Shown here piece by piece: positions 5,513-6,898 of a DNA stretch of 6,898 bases. This DNA comes from CAIZLB01 sp039795875 (GTDB taxonomy: Bacteria; Patescibacteriota; Minisyncoccia; Phycocordibacterales; CAIZLB01): NCBI GenBank assembly GCA_039795875.1, contig JBDKKY010000028.1:1-6898 (forward strand), in the 5' to 3' direction. The notes under the pieces are model-generated. The model was not told the origin of the DNA. It ran no database searches and worked only from the letters and a program-made list of their open reading frames with translations. The position numbers were made by a program, and so were the translations under genes. Within the stretch, counting starts at the first letter, position 1. Every line of letters begins with the position of its first letter.

Positions 5513-6508
5513 ATGAACGTCATACATGTAAAAAATTTAACAAAACGATTTGAGTTCTATCGCAAGAAGGAAGGTCTTTGGAATACAATAAAAGCCCTTT
5601 TCTACAGACAAAAACTATATGCCGAAGCTGTGAGTGATATATCATTTGATATTAAGGAAGGAGAAATAGTTGGTTTCTTGGGACCAAACGGCGCCGGCAA
5701 GACTACAACTTTGAAAATGCTGTCTGGTATCTTGTATTCTACATCGGGTGAGATCAGTGTTCTAGGATTCACACCCCAAGAGAGAAAGACAGAATTCAAA
5801 AAACAGTTTGGTATTGTTATGGGTCAGAAATCGCAACTTAATAGAAGTACAACGCCGATGGACAACTTTCTATTATTTAAAGAATTTGGCGAGGTGCCAG
5901 ACGAACAATTCAATCTCATTTTCAATGAGTTGGTCGATCTCCTAGGTGTTAGAGGATTTTTGGATGTACAAGTCAAAAAACTTTCTCTCGGACAGCATAT
6001 GAAATGTGAGCTCATCGCTGCGCTTCTACACAATCCGAAAGTGCTATTTCTAGACGAACCAACCATTGGCCTTGATGTGATAGCTCAAAAAAATATTCGT
6101 GATTTTATTAAAAAATATAATAAACTTCGCAAGACCACTATCATGCTAACGTCCCATTATATGGATGACATCAAAGAATTATGTAATCGGGTGATCGTGA
6201 TCAACCAAGGTAAAGTAATGTACGATGGCAGCTTCGCTAAGCTGGTCGCAACCTATGCGACAGACAAAGTGATCAAAGTCAGTATGAATGAGGTGGTCAA
6301 AAAAGCAATTTTGGATACATATGGAAAAGTTGAGGATTATCAAGAATATAGCGCCTTGATACGGGTTCCTCGAGCCGATGTTAAAAATGTGGCAGTGAGA
6401 TTGATGTCATCGGATCTGCCTCTTGAAGATGTGTTGATCGAAGAGATGCCTATCGATGATGTGATTCGGGTGATGTTTGAGGATACGAAAAAATCACCTC
6501 AAGAGTGA
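5513..6508 (+). CDS. ABC transporter ATP-binding protein (COG4586-like)
   Basis: This 331-residue ATPase powers the adjacent permease. Motifs in order are Walker A GPNGAGKTT (57-65), Q-loop Q105 in IVMGQKSQL, signature LSLGQ (157-161), Walker B VLFLDEP with catalytic E182, D-loop GLD (186-188) and switch H215 in TSHYMDD. Gly-to-Leu in the third position of the signature (canonical LSGGQ) is mild and seen in related exporters. The N-terminal extension before Walker A (residues 10-40, FYRKKEGLWNTIKALFYRQK) is characteristic of the COG4586 group, as is a C-terminal domain of about 100 residues after the nucleotide-binding fold. The ATG follows the permease stop by five A/T bases with no Shine-Dalgarno, so coupled translation from a shared transcript is likely. 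The TGA stop comes just before a convergent hairpin. Confidence 0.93.
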   Translation: MNVIHVKNLTKRFEFYRKKEGLWNTIKALFYRQKLYAEAVSDISFDIKEGEIVGFLGPNGAGKTTTLKMLSGILYSTSGEISVLGFTPQERKTEFKKQFGIVMGQKSQLNRSTTPMDNFLLFKEFGEVPDEQFNLIFNELVDLLGVRGFLDVQVKKLSLGQHMKCELIAALLHNPKVLFLDEPTIGLDVIAQKNIRDFIKKYNKLRKTTIMLTSHYMDDIKELCNRVIVINQGKVMYDGSFAKLVATYATDKVIKVSMNEVVKKAILDTYGKVEDYQEYSALIRVPRADVKNVAVRLMSSDLPLEDVLIEEMPIDDVIRVMFEDTKKSPQE

Positions 6509-6514
6509 CAATGT

Positions 6515-6556
6515 AAAAACCCCGGGTCCACGTACTTGATTCGGTGGAGGGGGTTT
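6515..6556. terminator. Hairpin terminator between convergent genes, stronger for the minus strand
   Basis: AAACCCC (6517-6523) pairs with GGGGTTT (6550-6556) and TCCAC (6527-6531) with GTGGA (6544-6548), around a 12-base loop and a small GGG/G internal mismatch. Read on the minus strand it ends in five T (complement of 6515-6519), a classical rho-independent terminator for the edge gene. On the plus strand only three T follow, so it would serve the ATPase gene weakly. Confidence 0.7.
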
Positions 6557-6572
6557 GCGGTTGTGGGTTCGG

Positions 6573-6896
6573 TCAAGACGGTGTCCACACTTCTCCTGCG
6601 ATGAGGAGATCGTGGGTGACGAAGGTGTTATTGCCAGGTTGACAATCTTTGTCATGGAAAAACTTATCAAAGTTAGGTTCATGACACACCATGACGCCGA
6701 AGGCTCCAGGTGGGGCAGTCTCGCTGAGACGACGGGTGATCTTTGCGAGGATATCGTGGGCCGGCTCCTCATACTGCAAGACCAAACTGGCAGGGTTCGG
6801 AATCGTAAACCCTGCACTCTCGAGTTCTGCTCGTAGAAGGGTTGCGGTCAGAGCTGCTCGGTCCGTTTCGGTATGATAGATGCGCACCTCTCTCCC
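6573..6896 (-). CDS. Probable histidine-phosphatase-superfamily protein (C-terminal part, cut by window edge)
   Basis: The minus-strand frame is open to the right edge and ends with TGA at 6575-6573. A GTG at 6887 could start a 104-residue protein, but the frame stays open beyond it, and residues after it already look mid-domain: RIYHTETDRAALTATLL resembles the iySSpl.RA.qTA.ll strand-helix of histidine phosphatases such as SixA and phosphoglycerate mutases. VMVCHEPNF (66-74 from the GTG) matches the strand with the second active-site histidine (V.HeP), making H69 the candidate acid-site residue. The N-terminal RHG motif would then lie outside the window. Purines GGGAGAG before the GTG look like a Shine-Dalgarno but are unlike other starts here. 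G+C content is visibly higher than in the neighbours. The family call is tentative; the gene itself is supported by the terminator that follows it. Confidence 0.5.
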   Translation of the reverse strand, partial: GREVRIYHTETDRAALTATLLRAELESAGFTIPNPASLVLQYEEPAHDILAKITRRLSETAPPGAFGVMVCHEPNFDKFFHDKDCQPGNNTFVTHDLLIAGEVWTPS

Positions 6897-6898
6897 TT

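Noticed and set aside
5481..5520. Repeated AAAAAATATGAA at the permease end and ATPase start
   Set aside because: A short AT-rich match of two copies; the first is within coding sequence and the likeness is expected by chance.
6494..6836. Other open frames on both strands around 6494-6836
   Set aside because: They overlap the better-supported minus-strand frame or its terminator, and their translations look like out-of-frame sequence rich in Arg, Ser and Pro.

Overview
The window most resembles a small-genome, uncultivated bacterium of the Candidate Phyla Radiation (Patescibacteria); this is an inference. The reasons are: short, mostly poorly characterised genes packed 1-33 bases apart over much of the window; moderate-to-low GC; no convincing Shine-Dalgarno sequence before any plus-strand start; and -10 boxes lying almost directly on start codons. 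TAA, TAG and TGA all serve as stops, so nothing points to the UGA-to-glycine code of Gracilibacteria and Absconditabacteria. No rRNA, tRNA, CRISPR array, insertion sequence or phage gene is visible.

Layout. Ten plus-strand genes are followed by one convergent gene at the right edge. At the left is the C-terminal part of a two-helix membrane protein with CorA-like topology (to 638). Next come a CYTH triphosphate-tunnel enzyme (669-1226) and an unrecognised single-pass membrane protein (1348-1782) ending in a strong hairpin. A two-gene phosphatase unit follows: a HAD-family hydrolase whose reading frame is broken by one extra T (1889-2513), then a low-molecular-weight protein-tyrosine-phosphatase-like protein (2515-2931). 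After these are a Nudix hydrolase (2951-3433), a membrane-anchored DUF3298/RsiV-like extracytoplasmic protein (3442-4239), a STAS/SpoIIAA-like protein (4273-4659), and an ABC-2 permease plus its ATPase (4680-6508). A bidirectional hairpin separates the ATPase from a minus-strand gene that probably encodes a histidine-phosphatase-superfamily protein and runs off the right edge.

How it works together. Five distinct folds of phosphate-ester or phosphoanhydride hydrolase lie in under 7 kb: CYTH, HAD, LMW-PTP, Nudix and probable histidine phosphatase. Most genes have their own promoter, so this looks like a series of short units rather than one pathway operon. The permease and ATPase form the clearest functional pair.

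The most striking signal is regulatory. Six genes have a TATA(A/G/C)T hexamer ending 6-8 bases before the ATG, five of them preceded by TGN (extended -10), with no recognisable -35 box. Transcription would begin at, or within about two bases of, the A of the start codon, so these mRNAs should be leaderless. The second notable feature is the HAD gene, where UUU-UGA must be read with a +1 shift to restore the catalytic DxD motif. This could be a sequencing error, a mutation or recoding.
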